Made by a program: the position numbers and the translations under genes. The notes under the pieces are model-generated. The model saw only the letters and a program-made list of their open reading frames with translations. It searched no databases and was not told the origin of the DNA. DNA of 64,000 bases from Gautieria morchelliformis (taxonomy: Eukaryota; Basidiomycota; Agaricomycetes; Gomphales; Gomphaceae): NCBI GenBank assembly GCA_015179125.1, contig WHVA01000126.1:106001-170000 (forward strand), read 5' to 3'. This document shows, one piece after another, positions 12,390-23,652 of this stretch; the first letter of the stretch is position 1, and each line of letters begins with the position of its first letter.

Positions 12390-13474
12390 TAGGGCTGATC
12401 ACAGTAGAGGATCTGGAGGGGATTTGATGGGGATTTGAGATATGGATTTGGAGGGCAAATCCATCCAAATCCTCAAATCGCCTCCAGGAGGTGATTTGGG
12501 ATTTGTGCGTGATTTGGATTTGGATTTCGGCCGGCGCCTTCGCTGGCCCTAAACTAGTCCCTCGGGATCTCCCTTTGTGCCTGCAGAAAGTACTGTAGCC
12601 GCACGACCAATTGGCTCAACGATATTTTGCGTACGCGGAACTTCCACCGGGAAAATGGCTCAAGGGTCCATGTGATGCGTGACACACCCAAAATGGCTCA
12701 GACAGACCGAGGCCGAAGATGGGCCGGGAGGCAAGGGGATGTACAAAAGACAACCTAATCAGCTCTACAGCAATTTGTTCTGGATGGAGCATCACATAAA
12801 AGCCACTGTAAAGCAGCTATTAAGTACACCCTACATGTCTTACCGTTACGCAACCGACTGGATGAAGGCTCAGAAGCCACCGTGACACGCTACAAGCGCC
12901 CAAAATGGCTCGGCTCAAAGGGCGCTGTGACGCGTTATTGAGCCATTGGTCGCGGCTACAGTAACCCGGAAACTGAAGTACTCGCTAAAGTGACTCCATA
13001 CTGCCACACAGTCTAGTGGCCTGGTCCAAGGCCATGCCGCCAACCAGTTATGATACCTGTTCAAGCCTTTGAATCTGATCAATTCAGTAAAAACTCTAAA
13101 AAATACATACTTCCATCTTTTTTTTAAATTCTTCAGTGTTTCTCTTCTATATTTTTATGTAATTTTGAGTTTCTCTTGACCTATGTTATTTGTTATTTTA
13201 AGAGGACACCTAAAGGTAAATTAATGCTTTCACATATGTTACTTTGTATTTTTTAGGGATACATTATACCTACCTTCCGCTGACAGACCGGTGAGAGAGC
13301 CACCCTGCCGTGTCCGGCACCAGCATTCTCAAATCCTCTCAAATCCAGTTTCAAAACAGGCTAATCACAGTTAAATCTCGATTTCGGGGCATTGTCGGGT
13401 GTTCTAAAAAAATCAAAATCCTCCGTCAAATCCTCATCAAATCCTAGCCAAATCCTCTACTGTGATCAGCCCTA
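12390..13474. mobile_element. hAT-like non-autonomous element (MITE)
   Basis: The terminal inverted repeats start TAGGGCTGATCACAGTAGAG at both ends. The subterminal parts are filled with GGATTTG/CAAATCC repeats facing inward on each side, as hAT transposase-binding regions often are. No transposase frame lies inside. The flanks (AGCGACAC; ATGTGTCA) are not a clean 8-bp duplication. A second small element sits inside at 12593-12961. Confidence 0.65.
12593..12961. mobile_element. Tc1/mariner-like MITE nested in the hAT-like MITE
   Basis: The ends are CTGTAGCCGC and GCGGCTACAG, with TA on each side (12591-12592 and 12962-12963), as expected for Tc1/mariner insertion. The inverted repeat extends inward (CGACCAATTGGCTCAA against TTGAGCCATTGGTCG). 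GGCTCAA motifs recur inside. No coding capacity. Confidence 0.6.
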
Positions 13475-13482
13475 ATGTGTCA

Positions 13483-14539
13483 TTTTGTCATATAAGAACC
13501 CTATCAAGAAGTTCGCATTGTTGTCCGCAGACTTCTAAAGCATCTGGAAGTTGTGGTGTGCCCGACCTGATCCGGTGGCTCACTGGCTAGAGCGTTTCCA
13601 CCAAGTTTCCTCAGCTCACTCAAATCTGCCATCCGGTTGGGAGGTGGGTATGGTCCACTTGACCAGCCCATTACTTAGTATCTTGAATGTTCAATCTCGA
13701 GCACTTACATTCACTCTACAGGAGCATCAGTTGAAAAGCCTTGCCCCCTGGGCTCTCCCGTTCCCTTGGACTGTGCCCGCTCACTCATTCTGGATAATGT
13801 CACGGTTGATTGATCAGTCATCGCCCCTCAACTAGTGATGTTCATTTAGCAGCAAAAGGCCCGCTTTTACCACTGGCTTCGAATGTTACACCATTCATAT
13901 AATACAACCTTGTTGAGAACATTCCTGAGCTACATAGGAGAGACCAGCTAGGTGCCATGATCCCCACCGGGTGTCCTCGCTGCCACAGTACTGCAAACTA
14001 CGGTATGCACGAGCAGCGTGATTGACAGGATGAAAGGGTGCAGTCTGTGTAAAGCCACTAGAGAAATCACCAGACTGATAGAAAACTCAACTCATGACAC
14101 CAGACTCGGAACATAGCTCATCAGATCTGAATCTTTCAAGTGGATAGCCAGCATCTTGTATGTCATGGATGAGCTTCCAGTCCCACTGGCTGCTTAAGAC
14201 CGCCTCTTTCAGCAGTTGTAAGAATACATGAAGCAATGATTCTATTATCAACATTGGTGAATTAACTTGCCTACTAAAACTATTCTGGATTTTGCTAGCT
14301 CAGGCTCAAGAACTACGTAGCTGACGATCTTACATTGGCACTCTCTTATGTGGCTCATGGGCCATGGCTAGCTTCAATTACATGTAAACTACGAAGCTTG
14401 AAGCTTGAAGACTCGAGTGCGGTGCAAAAAATCATGCTTCCTTTATTTTGAGCATCTCCAGCCTTCAGAAAATTAGGGCACATCATTATATATTGGAACG
14501 TGTATATAGACAAGAAGGATCATGCATACCACTCGAACT
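13483..14539. other. Intergenic, no gene recognised
   Basis: Small open frames only (e.g. 13551-13835) without motifs. Sequence near 13575 (GGTGGCTCACTGGCTAGAGC) has a passing likeness to a tRNA 5' half, but no B-box or cloverleaf follows. Confidence 0.3.
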
Positions 14540-15365
14540 CCTCTTCGTTGAATACACGGATGCAAGAAAGACTGGAGAGGGACTGGTGTGTACATGCATA
14601 CAACGTCATACATGACGATGGCAGGTCATATCCGAATCTAGGCAAAGATAAGATACGAAACCAAAACGGTATGTAGGTGACGAAGCATATTATGAAATCG
14701 TCGCATATTACCAGATTGAGGGAAAAATGTATAACGAAATACAACATTATTACTCAGTCCATCATCAAATACAAAGAAACATCCGGGGTTAGAGAGCGAA
14801 TGTCCACATGAAGATGTCCTCCTAGATCATGAAGAGCGGTTAGCTGACGGGACAAGCCATAAACCTAAAACTGCACAGTGTCAACAACGTACCTCTCATA
14901 AGGCAAAAATGCTGTTCAATCGAGCCACAGATCAGTGCTGCAAAGCCCATCACTTTCCAGGGACCATGTAAGCCACGCTTGGTATGAGGGCTCATCATCC
15001 ACCATGTCAGGGTAGACTTTACTGGAGAGGACAATGCCGTCGGCCTCGCAACCTGTCTCTGTCGCCAATGCAGTTACTAGTTCGTCCCATGGGGGCATGG
15101 CAGGGAACTCAAAGAGATAGGGTGGTTCATGCTGGTCGTGGTGAGATATATACACGTCGAAGCCGAACAGATCCTGTAGGTAAGCGGTTAGGATGGTAGT
15201 TGTGGATGCAAGTGGTGACACACATGACTACCATGGAACAATCCCAAGTTTGGAGCTAGCGACATGGTGTCGATGCTGCTGCTCGATAAGCTGACATCGT
15301 AGAGGGGGGCTGCTCATTCGGATTGCTCAAAAGACAAGGCAGACGTGGAGTCGAATTCTTCTTCT
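14540..15365 (-). repeat. Inverted duplication of gene H region, left arm (distal part)
   Basis: This is the reverse complement of about 29120-29915. The rest of the left arm is at 24582 to about 25235, matching about 28480-29125. The two pieces were contiguous before the LTR1 insertion at 15366-24581. Arm length without the insertion is about 1.5 kb. Confidence 0.8.
14916..15365 (-). pseudogene. Gene H, left copy, 3' part (split by LTR1 insertion)
   Basis: Exon 2 (14916-15173) reads DLFGFDVYISHHDQHEPPY... to a stop, and is nearly identical to the right copy. The preceding intron (15174-15223) starts GTGTGT, has a CTAAC branch site and ends in an intact CAG. Exon 1 then runs up to 15365, where the LTR begins. 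Its 5' part resumes at 24582-24795. Exon 1 also carries a TGA stop at the Arg codon that is CGA in the right copy. The gene is therefore dead twice over. Product family unknown. Confidence 0.75.
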
Positions 15366-16052
15366 TGTCACGACCGGTTTATTTCTCCTACCGTGCTACC
15401 TCTAATGAGAACATGAAACGACGGAGAATAAAGGGAGCGAAGGCATTTACGGACAAAACCATGTCTTGGGACCCGCAAACATGCTACCCTGCACGGACTC
15501 TCCGTTTACTGGGTTGATCCCGCACGACCTATGGAAGAGACGTCCTGCGATCACACCTTGGCCATACGAACACCCAATGGGGTTGGATTAAGAAGATGAT
15601 GGGGTTTATGATGAGCCATCATTCCGGGTGAATGGTATCGATCATATTCGATGGCGTGCCTGCTGACAAAATGCGCGAGCAGCAAATAGCGGTTCGGAGA
15701 ATGGGGCGAACAGTGGGTAGGGTGGACGTAGAGGGGAAGTGGTCGGTAGGTGCGGCGAACTCTGGTGAAGATGCTAGGGAGTGACGAGGGGGAACATTGG
15801 GTGGGAATCAAGAGGCACTAGGATAACTGTCGTGGAAACTGCGCATGCCCCAAGTATCAACTTTCCCTTATATATACTTACCGTAGTATTCCGAAAAAAA
15901 TCAACCTCAAGCGCCAAGTTGTGACAGTAGTACGATCGGTTTCTGGTCTTCAAACACGCCCCGATAAAAGTAAATATTTACTCATGAGTCATGATGCATG
16001 ATGAGCCTTAGCTTCCAGATCTGTGCCATCTACCACACTTCAATACTAACTC

Positions 16053-17462
16053 ATGAAAGATGAATTCTCGTCTTCGCCACATACCAATGCGGTACAATAT
16101 AATATTGTGAAAGATGTTTGGGGGTATCGATCGCAGCTGATTGGGGAGAGGGCGTAGGCACTATTGGGTGCTCAGTGCATCAAGTTGACCGCCATCAGTA
16201 TTGGTAACGGTCACAGATCACCAACTTTCCCTTACCTTCTCGGTTCTCACGAACATTCTTTCAGGAGCAAACCATAAAGTTTGTGTTCTGCTACAGTGAT
16301 CACTGGGATGATGAAGGATTCCTTGTCACCGCAACGCTGATCGCAAGAACTATTCTGACTTGGCTCTATCTAGGTATACCGTGTCGCTATGGATGATGGA
16401 CGTACCGTAATTGCGCGGGTCCTCTCCCCAAGTTTCAAAGAATATGGGGCTGGAGCCTATCCTGAAGACACCATGGAAGCGGAGGTTCATCACGCATTTC
16501 GGATATCGTAGTCCACATCCTCACTTATCCTCCTTAGATTGCTACGATGCGATACGTGAAGACCCATAGCTCTATCCCAGTGCCCGAGGTCTATTATCAT
16601 GATAAGGACAAAAACGGCGAGGTCGGGGGAGAATGGATGCTTTTAGAAGATGTAGGTCAAGCGCACCATGGTAGGAATGTTTAGACATATGAACTCTTTT
16701 CAGATTCGAGGAACAAATCTCTACATGACATGGCCGGAGATGTCCATTGATCAACGTCAAAAAGTGGGCCTTGCGGTCGTCAATGTGTGGGCACAGCTCA
16801 TGCGACTCCGTTTTGGAGCCATTGGGAGCATAAACTCTCCTGGGGATGATGACACAACCTTATACGTGGGCCCCATGACATTTATGCCTACAACTATTGG
16901 GAAAGCGGTGGCGCCGGCACGGAGCAAGTGTGGCCCGTTTTCTTGCGCGAGAGACTGGCTTCTGGCTTTAGCTCGTCTAGACATGCGTTTTCTGAATGAG
17001 GCGCCCTTGAAGGAAGAAGAAAAGTCTCGTATGATCCCTGTGATCTCAGCTACCAAGGCTGCACCGTTGCCTTATCTCGACAGCAGTGATGCCTCTGACC
17101 CTTCGCCACGGTCCACGAATGTTTTGTTTCACGTTGATTTGGGCGTACACAATATCATGGTTGACAGCGACGACCCTACCATCATCACGGGCGTAATAGA
17201 CTGGGAGGGGGCATGTGTTGTACCGCTATGGTCTATTCTCCCAAGGTTTTCGAATCCCCTGCGTGCACCTTATATCACCAAGCCTGACGAACTTGGAGCA
17301 CTTGAAGAACTCCGCTGCCTCATGGAGCGCACTTTGTCGGACGCTGTACCCGAATGGGCCAAGCTCATCACAGAATGTCGTGAGGCTCGGATGCTGCGCA
17401 TCCGAGCTGAGATGAGCACTGCGGAGCCTCATAATGTGCGCATGCCGGAGGGTATTTTTTGA
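16053..17462 (+). pseudogene. Aminoglycoside-phosphotransferase-like (APH) kinase, copy 1
   Basis: Five exons align with copy 2: 16053-16203, 16265-16278, 16374-16484, 16538-16651 and 16704-17462. The family (APH/choline-kinase fold) phosphorylates small molecules; substrates of the fungal members are unknown. The large exon has the Brenner-type catalytic motif HVDLGVHN and the metal-binding DWEGA. Codon 35 is TAG (16155-16157) where copy 2 has CAG, and the fourth intron begins GTAGGT instead of GTAAGT, so this copy is probably inactive unless a downstream start is used. It faces copy 2 in inverted orientation 1.5 kb away. Confidence 0.78.
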
Positions 17463-17984
17463 GAGGTAAAGACTCATTTTTACTGAGCGCTGAAGTTGTA
17501 GCGCCATTTTGTTTGTTTTCTCTTTATTTTTGGTGTGGGGGGAGAGTTGCTGATGACATTTTGAAGAGCCCAGTGTTATCTATCGGATTACGTGCGTAAG
17601 TAAAGCTTTCGTGAAGGAGCACCCTACCCCAATCGCAACGCTGATGAGTCTGGCGCGTAAATAAACATCGAAGATTCGCTCGAGATGTGTCTGCAAGGGA
17701 ATACACGGGCTGACGTGAAGTCGGCTAAACGCCAGACTAATGGCTCAAGCAGCGCTACGACCAGGATCGAACGAATCTGGTCGTGTGTAGCGAATCGAGC
17801 TGGCAATCCCTGCGTTCGTTCTGAAGCACGCCAAATCATATCAAAGGACTATAGGGCCTGAGGTCTCTCCACACATGGATGCCCTTTCGTCCCCGCCAAG
17901 ACACCGTGATAATAATGACATGAAGGATGATGTAGGATACTGTCCTATCCAGGCTCTTCTCATTGCCGGGAGGGCGCAAGGGTT
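17463..17984. other. Spacer between inverted APH copies
   Basis: No gene recognised. Short open frames lack motifs. Confidence 0.3.
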
Positions 17985-18080
17985 ACTGATCACTCGATGC
18001 TCACGAATATACAACACTGGTAGGATCACTGCTGTCGACCATGATATTGTGTATGGGCAAATCAATGTGATGTGTATCAT
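17985..18080 (-). pseudogene. Third APH fragment (catalytic-loop region)
   Basis: On the minus strand this short stretch reads HIDLPIHNIMVDSSDPT, matching the HVDLGAHNIMVDSDDPT loop of copies 1 and 2. Flanking residues do not continue in frame, so it is a relic of a more diverged copy. It lies in the same orientation as copy 2. Confidence 0.65.
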
Positions 18081-18287
18081 CGAGAACAGTGGGCTTGAAA
18101 ATCCGTTCTTCTGGCATACCACCTCCATTCAAGGGGAATTTTGGGCTCACATGCCTGCTTTGCACCATTCTTCATCCAATTCACTTTGCCCATTGCATTC
18201 TTTGCACTGTTCACAGAGTTCACTTAGCTCTCATCATTTGATCCTTCCCGATCAACTCTGGGTTGACTCCCCATGAGGCCTTCCTCT

Positions 18288-18806
18288 TGTTTTGGAACCC
18301 ATTGAACTCAACGTAAAACTGTGGTGTTAAACACAATTCTAAAGTTCAATCAGAGATTTGACTTTACAAGCACATGCAAGCTTCAAAACTATTTTAACGG
18401 AGAACCCAGTTAAGAAATTATACTCTTGTGAACAATCAGAATCAGTATTGGTACAGGAAGTGTAGCAATAGAGATTTAACTGAACACGTGTAGTTCTCAG
18501 ATTGTGCAATACTTAGTGAGGTCAAAGAATGTTATTAGGCATCCAAGGGTCCAGATACTTTAAGGGGGAAAGCTACTTAGAGTCTTAGGACCGCCGGTTG
18601 AGTGAATTAAAGACAACAATATTCCCCAAGACGTGAAAAGATAGTTCTGCGCTTGAACTCTTCCTCAGTTCAAGTATATCACTATTCTCATGGCTTTTCT
18701 AGTTTTCCAACTCAACAAACGTAGGATATTAACTCACTTACCCTGAGTTAGGTTAATATCTGCAGTGCGCTGATTGATCAAGAAAGATCAATTACTCAAA
18801 ACACAG
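18288..18806 (-). mobile_element. LTR2 fragment (first 520 bp)
   Basis: Begins TGTTTTGGAACCC and follows the LTR2 copy at 20884 with scattered substitutions up to AGATCAATTACTCAAAA, then stops. It is clearly older than the 20884 and 63342 copies, which look identical to each other. Confidence 0.85.
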
Positions 18807-18919
18807 CAAGATTCCACATACAGCTGCCATAGACCATTGTAGACTCATTAGAACACATTCAACAAAAGGCCGTTGTAACCTCAGTTTCAATTGGCGGTGC
18901 AACAATGAGTCACTATCTA

Positions 18920-20322
18920 TCAAAAAATCTCATCAAACAAATACACATTACTAGGCTTCGCAATGCTCGTTGCAGCTCGGGTGCGCAGCATCCGAGCTTC
19001 ACGACATTCTGCGCATAGCTTGGCCCATTCGGGTACAGCCTCCAACAAAGTGCGCTTCATGCGGCCACGGAGTTCTTCAAGTGCTCCAAGTTCGTCAGGC
19101 TTGGTGATATAAGGTGCACGCAGGCGATCCGAAAACCTTGGGAGAATTGACCATAGCGGGATAACACATGCCCCCTCCCAGTCTATTACACCCGTGATGA
19201 TGGTAGGGTCGTCGCTGTCAACCATGATATTGTGTGCGCCCAGATCAACGTGAAACAAAACATTCGCGGACCATGGTGAAGGGTCAGAGGCTTCGTTGTT
19301 GTCGAGATAAGGCAACGGTGCAGCCTTGATATCTGAGATCACAGGGATCATAAGAGACTTTTCTTCTTCCTTCAAGGGCGCCTCATTCAGAAAACGCATG
19401 TCTAGATGAGCTAAAGCCAAAAGCCAGTCTCTTGCACAAGAAAACAGGCCACACTTGCTCTGTGCCGGCGGGGCCATCATTTTCGCAATAGTTGTAGGCA
19501 TAAATGTCATGGGGCCCACGTAGAAAGTTTTGTCGTCATCTGCAGGAGAGTTTATGCTCCCAATGGCTCCAAAACGGAGTCGCATGAGCTGTTCCCACAC
19601 GTCGACAACAACAAGGCCCACTTTTTGATGTTGATCAATGGACATCTCCCGCCATGTCAGAGAGAGATTTGTTCCTCGAAGCTGAAAATAGTTTATATGA
19701 CCAAACATTCCTACCATGGTGCGCTTGACTTACATCTTCTAAAAGCATCCATTCACCTCCGACCTCGCCGTTTTTGTCCTTATCATGATAATAGACTTCG
19801 GGCACTGGGATAGAGCTATGAGTCTTCACGTATCTCATCGCAGCAATCTGAGGAGACAAGTGAGAATGTGGAACATGATATCCAAAATGCGTGGTGAACC
19901 TCCGCTTCCATGGTGTCTTCAGGATAAACTCCAGCCCCATATTCGGTGAGACTTGGAGAGAGGACCCGCGCAATTACGGTACGTCCATCATCCATAGCGA
20001 CACGATATACCTAGATATAAGCCAAGTCAGAATTTGTTCTTGCAATCAACATTATGGTGACATGAGGCGTTCATCATCCTGATTACTGTAGCAAAACACA
20101 AACTTTATGGTTTGCTCCTGAAAGTATGTTGGTGAGAATGTAAGGGGAAGTTGGTGATCTGAGACCGTTACCAATACTGATGCCGGTCAACTTGGTGTAT
20201 TGAACACCCAGTAGATCCTGCGCCCTCTCCTCAATCAGCTGCGATCGATATCCCCAAGCATCCTTCACAATATCGTAATGTACCGCATTGGTATGTGACG
20301 AAGACGAGAGTTCATCTTCCAT
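18920..20322 (-). CDS. APH/choline-kinase-fold phosphotransferase, copy 2 (intact)
   Basis: The start codon is at 20320-20322 (MEDELSSS). Exons 20172-20322, 20104-20117 (only 14 nt), 19900-20010, 19734-19847 and 18920-19681 join in frame to give 383 aa, normal for this fungal family. The 14-nt exon links to give GANHKVYRVAMDDGRT, the usual nucleotide-binding lobe. IPVPEVYYHD follows, then the catalytic HVDLGAHN and metal-binding DWEGA. The reaction is probably ATP-dependent phosphorylation of a small molecule; there is no signal peptide, so it should act in the cytosol. No stop or frameshift is seen. It sits in cargo within an LTR1 insertion and forms an inverted pair with copy 1. Confidence 0.8.
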
Positions 20323-20528
20323 GAGTAAATATCGACGCGCGGTAGATGGCACAGATCATAAGGCTCATTGTGAGTAAGTAAGATAGAAGTCGTTTAAATG
20401 CGGCACCTTTACATAAGGTGGGCGTCTATGTCACGTGATGCGCCAAATCCTCGTCTGGGGGAAATTTTTCCTTTTTTTTCCTTAGTCGAGACAGCACCAA
20501 TAAGAGCAGTGACCACTATCAAATCAGT

Positions 20529-20883
20529 TTACATGAATGCTTTGTCAAGATTGGACATAATGTTTGGAGGTAAAGTACGATGGCCATGGTATTTCCGGTT
20601 TGCCCAGACAGCTTGTGCCCCATTCAACCGCTTTATATAAGCATCTATAAATCTGGCTGACCTATTAGCATACCTGTTGAAAAGTTAGAATCAGCTAATA
20701 AGAAACAATTCTTACACACCTCTGAATCTGTACCAGGGGGACATTGTCTAGACAGGCAAGCATGTTTGCTTGCATCTCATCGATGTTGGTGGTGCACGTG
20801 CTGGATCGAACGTGTAATTTTGCTGCACCCCATTATTGCTCAATGAAATTGGGAAAGGCTCAAAACCTGCACCTAACAGACAG
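20529..20883 (-). pseudogene. DDE transposase C-terminal fragment, cut by LTR2
   Basis: Two exons, 20720-20883 and 20529-20673, with a 46-nt intron, read FIEQ-stop-WGAAKLHVR, then LACLDNVPLVQIQR, then YANRSARFIDAYIKRLNG and WANRKYHGHRTLPP, ending at TAA. I recognise this as the tail of the basidiomycete DDE transposase family with a conserved NFIEQYWGAAK motif; the Tyr codon is TAA here. The upstream part stops at 20884, where the Gypsy LTR begins, so the Gypsy element inserted into this transposase gene. A second, more diverged tail is at 55906-56114. Confidence 0.65.
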
Positions 20884-22376
20884 TGTTTTGGAACCCGTTG
20901 AACTAAACGTAAAACTGTGGTGTTAAACACAATTCTAAAGTTCAATCAGAGATTTGACTTTACAAGCACACGCAAGCTTCGAAACTATTTTAACGGAGAA
21001 CCCAATTAAGAAATTATACTCCGGTGAACAATCAGAATCAGTATTGGTACAGGAAGTGTAGCAATAGAGATTTAACTGAACACGTGTAGTTCTTAGATTG
21101 TGCAATACTTTGTGAGGTCAAAGAATGTTATTAGGCGTCCAAGGGTCCAGATACTTTAAGGGGGAAAGCTACCTAGAGTCTTAGGACCGCGGGTCGAGTG
21201 AATTAAAGACAACAATAATCCCCAAGACGTGAAAAGATAGTTCTGCGCTTGAACTCTTCCTCAGTTCAAGTATGTCACTATTCTTGTGGCTTTTCTGGTT
21301 TTCCAACTCAACAAACGTAGGATATTAACTCACTTACCCTGAGTTAGGTTAATATCTGCAGTGCGTTGATTGATCAAGAAAGATCAATTACTCAAAAGGC
21401 TATTAACCCACTTAACTCAGAGTTAAGTTAATAATCTATTGTGTGAATTGAATAACTAATAACCAAGTCTATTAGATCACTGCTCAGAGTGGCGTCTAAT
21501 GGTACAGGATTACTAATCAGTTACTCTTAGTAATGTTGCTGTTCGCAGCGCGATTAGTCAGAGCCTGCTGCAATTAAAATAGAGCACTCTTGTACTTCTC
21601 AGAGCCAATCAGAGTTGCTGCAATCTTAGACTGTAGCCAAGTCAGTTAGCCAGTACTTCAGTACAAGGCTGTGTTGAAGTCACACTTCAGTTACTCAAGG
21701 TATGAGTGGTTTGGGTGAAAGATGATTGATTGCTTCACTGCTAAAACTGCAGGCTATTTATACTGCATCTATCTAGCTTATGTAACTACTGCCAGGAACC
21801 TTGTAGAGGCTTCTACTACTGTGAAGAACCTTGTGGAAGCTTAGAGAAGCTTCAGGAAAGGTTTGGAAACTATTGGAAGGCTGTGGAAGGTTCTATTGCT
21901 ATATTGGGTTAAAGTCACAGCTCTGTGACAGTAAAGCTAAGAGTATGTAAGAAACTCCCACGCTCATGTGATTATCATGTGACGAAGGAAAGTCATGTGA
22001 CTTCATGCTGGATTGAGGTCATGTGACTGTATCATGTGACTGTGTCATGTGATTGTCAGGTGACCGTAGATAATCAAGTGACTTTGAGGTCAGGTGATTG
22101 TCAGGTGACTGTAGATAATCAGGTGACTTTGAGGTCAGGTGATTGTCAGGTGACTGTGGATGATCAGGTGACTTTGAGCTGTTTTGAGGTCATGTGATAG
22201 TCATGTGACCGTGGGGAATTCTTAGCTAAACTATCAAGAGATTGTTGTACCTTGTGGACCCAATGTGAGTGTAGCATAGAAATATTAATACAACCTTCCT
22301 TGAGGACATTTGAAACTAATTAACTACCTAGTAAATGTTCATAAATAGGTAGCTACTTTGTGGACGATCCCTAACA
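20884..22376 (-). mobile_element. LTR2, 3' LTR of a Gypsy element
   Basis: A 1493-bp LTR with TGTTTTGG...CCCTAACA ends. On the minus strand it follows a polypurine tract, which identifies it as the 3' LTR. Over the 650 bp that can be compared it looks identical to the LTR at 63342. The flank on the outside is GACAG (20879-20883). It contains several 25-40-bp palindromes (e.g. at 21319-21357) and a 45-bp tandem repeat rich in CA(T/G)GTGA. Confidence 0.9.
21964..22212. repeat. 45-bp tandem repeats with E-box-like motifs in LTR2
   Basis: Landmarks GTAGATAATC/GTGGATGATC recur at 22066, 22111 and 22156, a period of exactly 45 bp. Within the block I count 16 copies of CA(T/G/A)GTGA, the half-site of an E-box (CANNTG), many extended to TCA(T/G)GTGAC. 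Position in the LTR suggests an enhancer array bound by a bHLH-type regulator, but that is inference. Confidence 0.7.
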
Positions 22377-22390
22377 CTATCCCCCCTTTC
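22377..22390 (-). other. Polypurine tract
   Basis: On the minus strand GAAAGGGGGGATAG lies immediately before the LTR start TGTTAGGG, the expected primer site for plus-strand DNA synthesis. Confidence 0.8.
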
Positions 22391-22401
22391 AAATGTTCGC
22401 T

Positions 22402-23472
22402 TTAGACCAATTCTACTTCTTCAAAATTCACTGAAGAATTCCTGGAAGGTGCAGGTGTCGCCGGGTACTGGTCAGAGTTGATGCGAGTATTGAAAGATGG
22501 TTTTGGAGACAAGTAGTCGATAGTAGAAGGATGAATAAAATAGGGATAACCGAGGGCGGCCTGTTCTTCGAATAGCTGCGCAAAGGAAGGCTGCCATTTA
22601 ATGACTTGCTTGTTATGGTCGTTATGCTCGGTGTCGATGATAGGATGGATAGAGGAACAGTGAGCTTTGTTAGAAGATTCTCCATTAAGAGTCGAATTGC
22701 TAGGAGATGAGTCGCGAGTTCTCTTGCGGCTCTGTCGCTCCGTACGGACTCCGAGAGTGTAAGCTTTTGGTTCAAGCCAATGCTCACATTCGGCTTCATT
22801 GGAAATAGTCGTAGTATAATGAGTACGAGTGTTGAAACTCATATCTTCACTGTAACGACGTCTGAGGGCCTCATAGAAGGGAAACTTTGTGGTGAGGTCC
22901 ATGTATGCGTCATCTTCGTCGTCCTTGATGCTGAGCAAGGTCTTGCCAGGTTCGAGAGGCCACTTCCAGGTGCAGTCCTCGAGATCGACGCAGTTTTCTT
23001 TTGCTTTAGCAGTCCACGCAGTGAGTTGATGGCTTGTCTGCTGCCACCTTTCAATCCACGACTCTATTTCGCTTTTCTCTCCAGGGATTTTCAAGAAATT
23101 GAAAGCGAGGTAGTTGTCGGGTGGAATGGGAGCGCGTATCATGCTGATTTCGTGATATTTTTCATCAGGAATGGTGAGCGGGAGTGTTTTGGAATCAACA
23201 TCTCCTTTCCAGCCCGCGGCGGCGGCAAGGATGTATCGACACTTCATGCGCACGGCTTCCCAGATACTGTCTGCAAGTTCAGGACGGAGGTAGACATAAG
23301 TCTTTCCGAATAGGAAGACAGTCGTCCAGTCGTGATGTCCAGGTTTGTAGTATTCAAAGTTGTCGGTGTGCTGGAACTCAAACTGAGGCATGGACACCGC
23401 GGCTTGAACAACTTTGTTTCCATCGTGTGAGAGTTGGTAGTCGATTGATGTTACAGGTGGGAAAAGAGACAT
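22402..23472 (-). CDS. Accessory ORF downstream of Gypsy pol (356 aa)
   Basis: An uninterrupted 356-codon frame lies between the end of pol (23653) and the polypurine tract, on the same strand as the element. I do not recognise a family. There is no signal peptide or membrane helix, so it is not a conventional envelope gene. It has Trp-rich stretches (IESWIERWQQ; CTWKWPLEPG), an acidic DDEDDAY patch, a basic RQSRKRTRD that could be a nuclear signal, and a Ser/Asn-rich tail. The absence of stops in a neighbourhood full of decay suggests recent activity. It could be an element-encoded regulator or structural protein, or a captured host gene. Confidence 0.6.
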   Translation of the reverse strand: MSLFPPVTSIDYQLSHDGNKVVQAAVSMPQFEFQHTDNFEYYKPGHHDWTTVFLFGKTYVYLRPELADSIWEAVRMKCRYILAAAAGWKGDVDSKTLPLTIPDEKYHEISMIRAPIPPDNYLAFNFLKIPGEKSEIESWIERWQQTSHQLTAWTAKAKENCVDLEDCTWKWPLEPGKTLLSIKDDEDDAYMDLTTKFPFYEALRRRYSEDMSFNTRTHYTTTISNEAECEHWLEPKAYTLGVRTERQSRKRTRDSSPSNSTLNGESSNKAHCSSIHPIIDTEHNDHNKQVIKWQPSFAQLFEEQAALGYPYFIHPSTIDYLSPKPSFNTRINSDQYPATPAPSRNSSVNFEEVELV

Positions 23473-23652
23473 GGAGAGAGATGGATAAGATTTTGATTGA
23501 GCGACGCTAGATAAGTTGAGAGACTGTTTTTTGGATTTTTCAAGAGTTCTTTCTGATTTTTATGTGTTTTCTTGGACTAGATAATTATATTCGTACACTG
23601 TTTTTTCAAGACACGAAAACTGAGAGAAGGTTCTAGGTGAGTCTGATCAGCT

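Noticed and set aside
13565-13600. GGTGGCTCACTGGCTAGAGC as a tRNA or SINE head
   Set aside because: One mismatch in the A-box, no B-box, no tail or duplication.
22780-23313. Plus-strand 177-codon frame
   Set aside because: Antisense shadow of the 356-aa ORF, which matches the element's strand and position.
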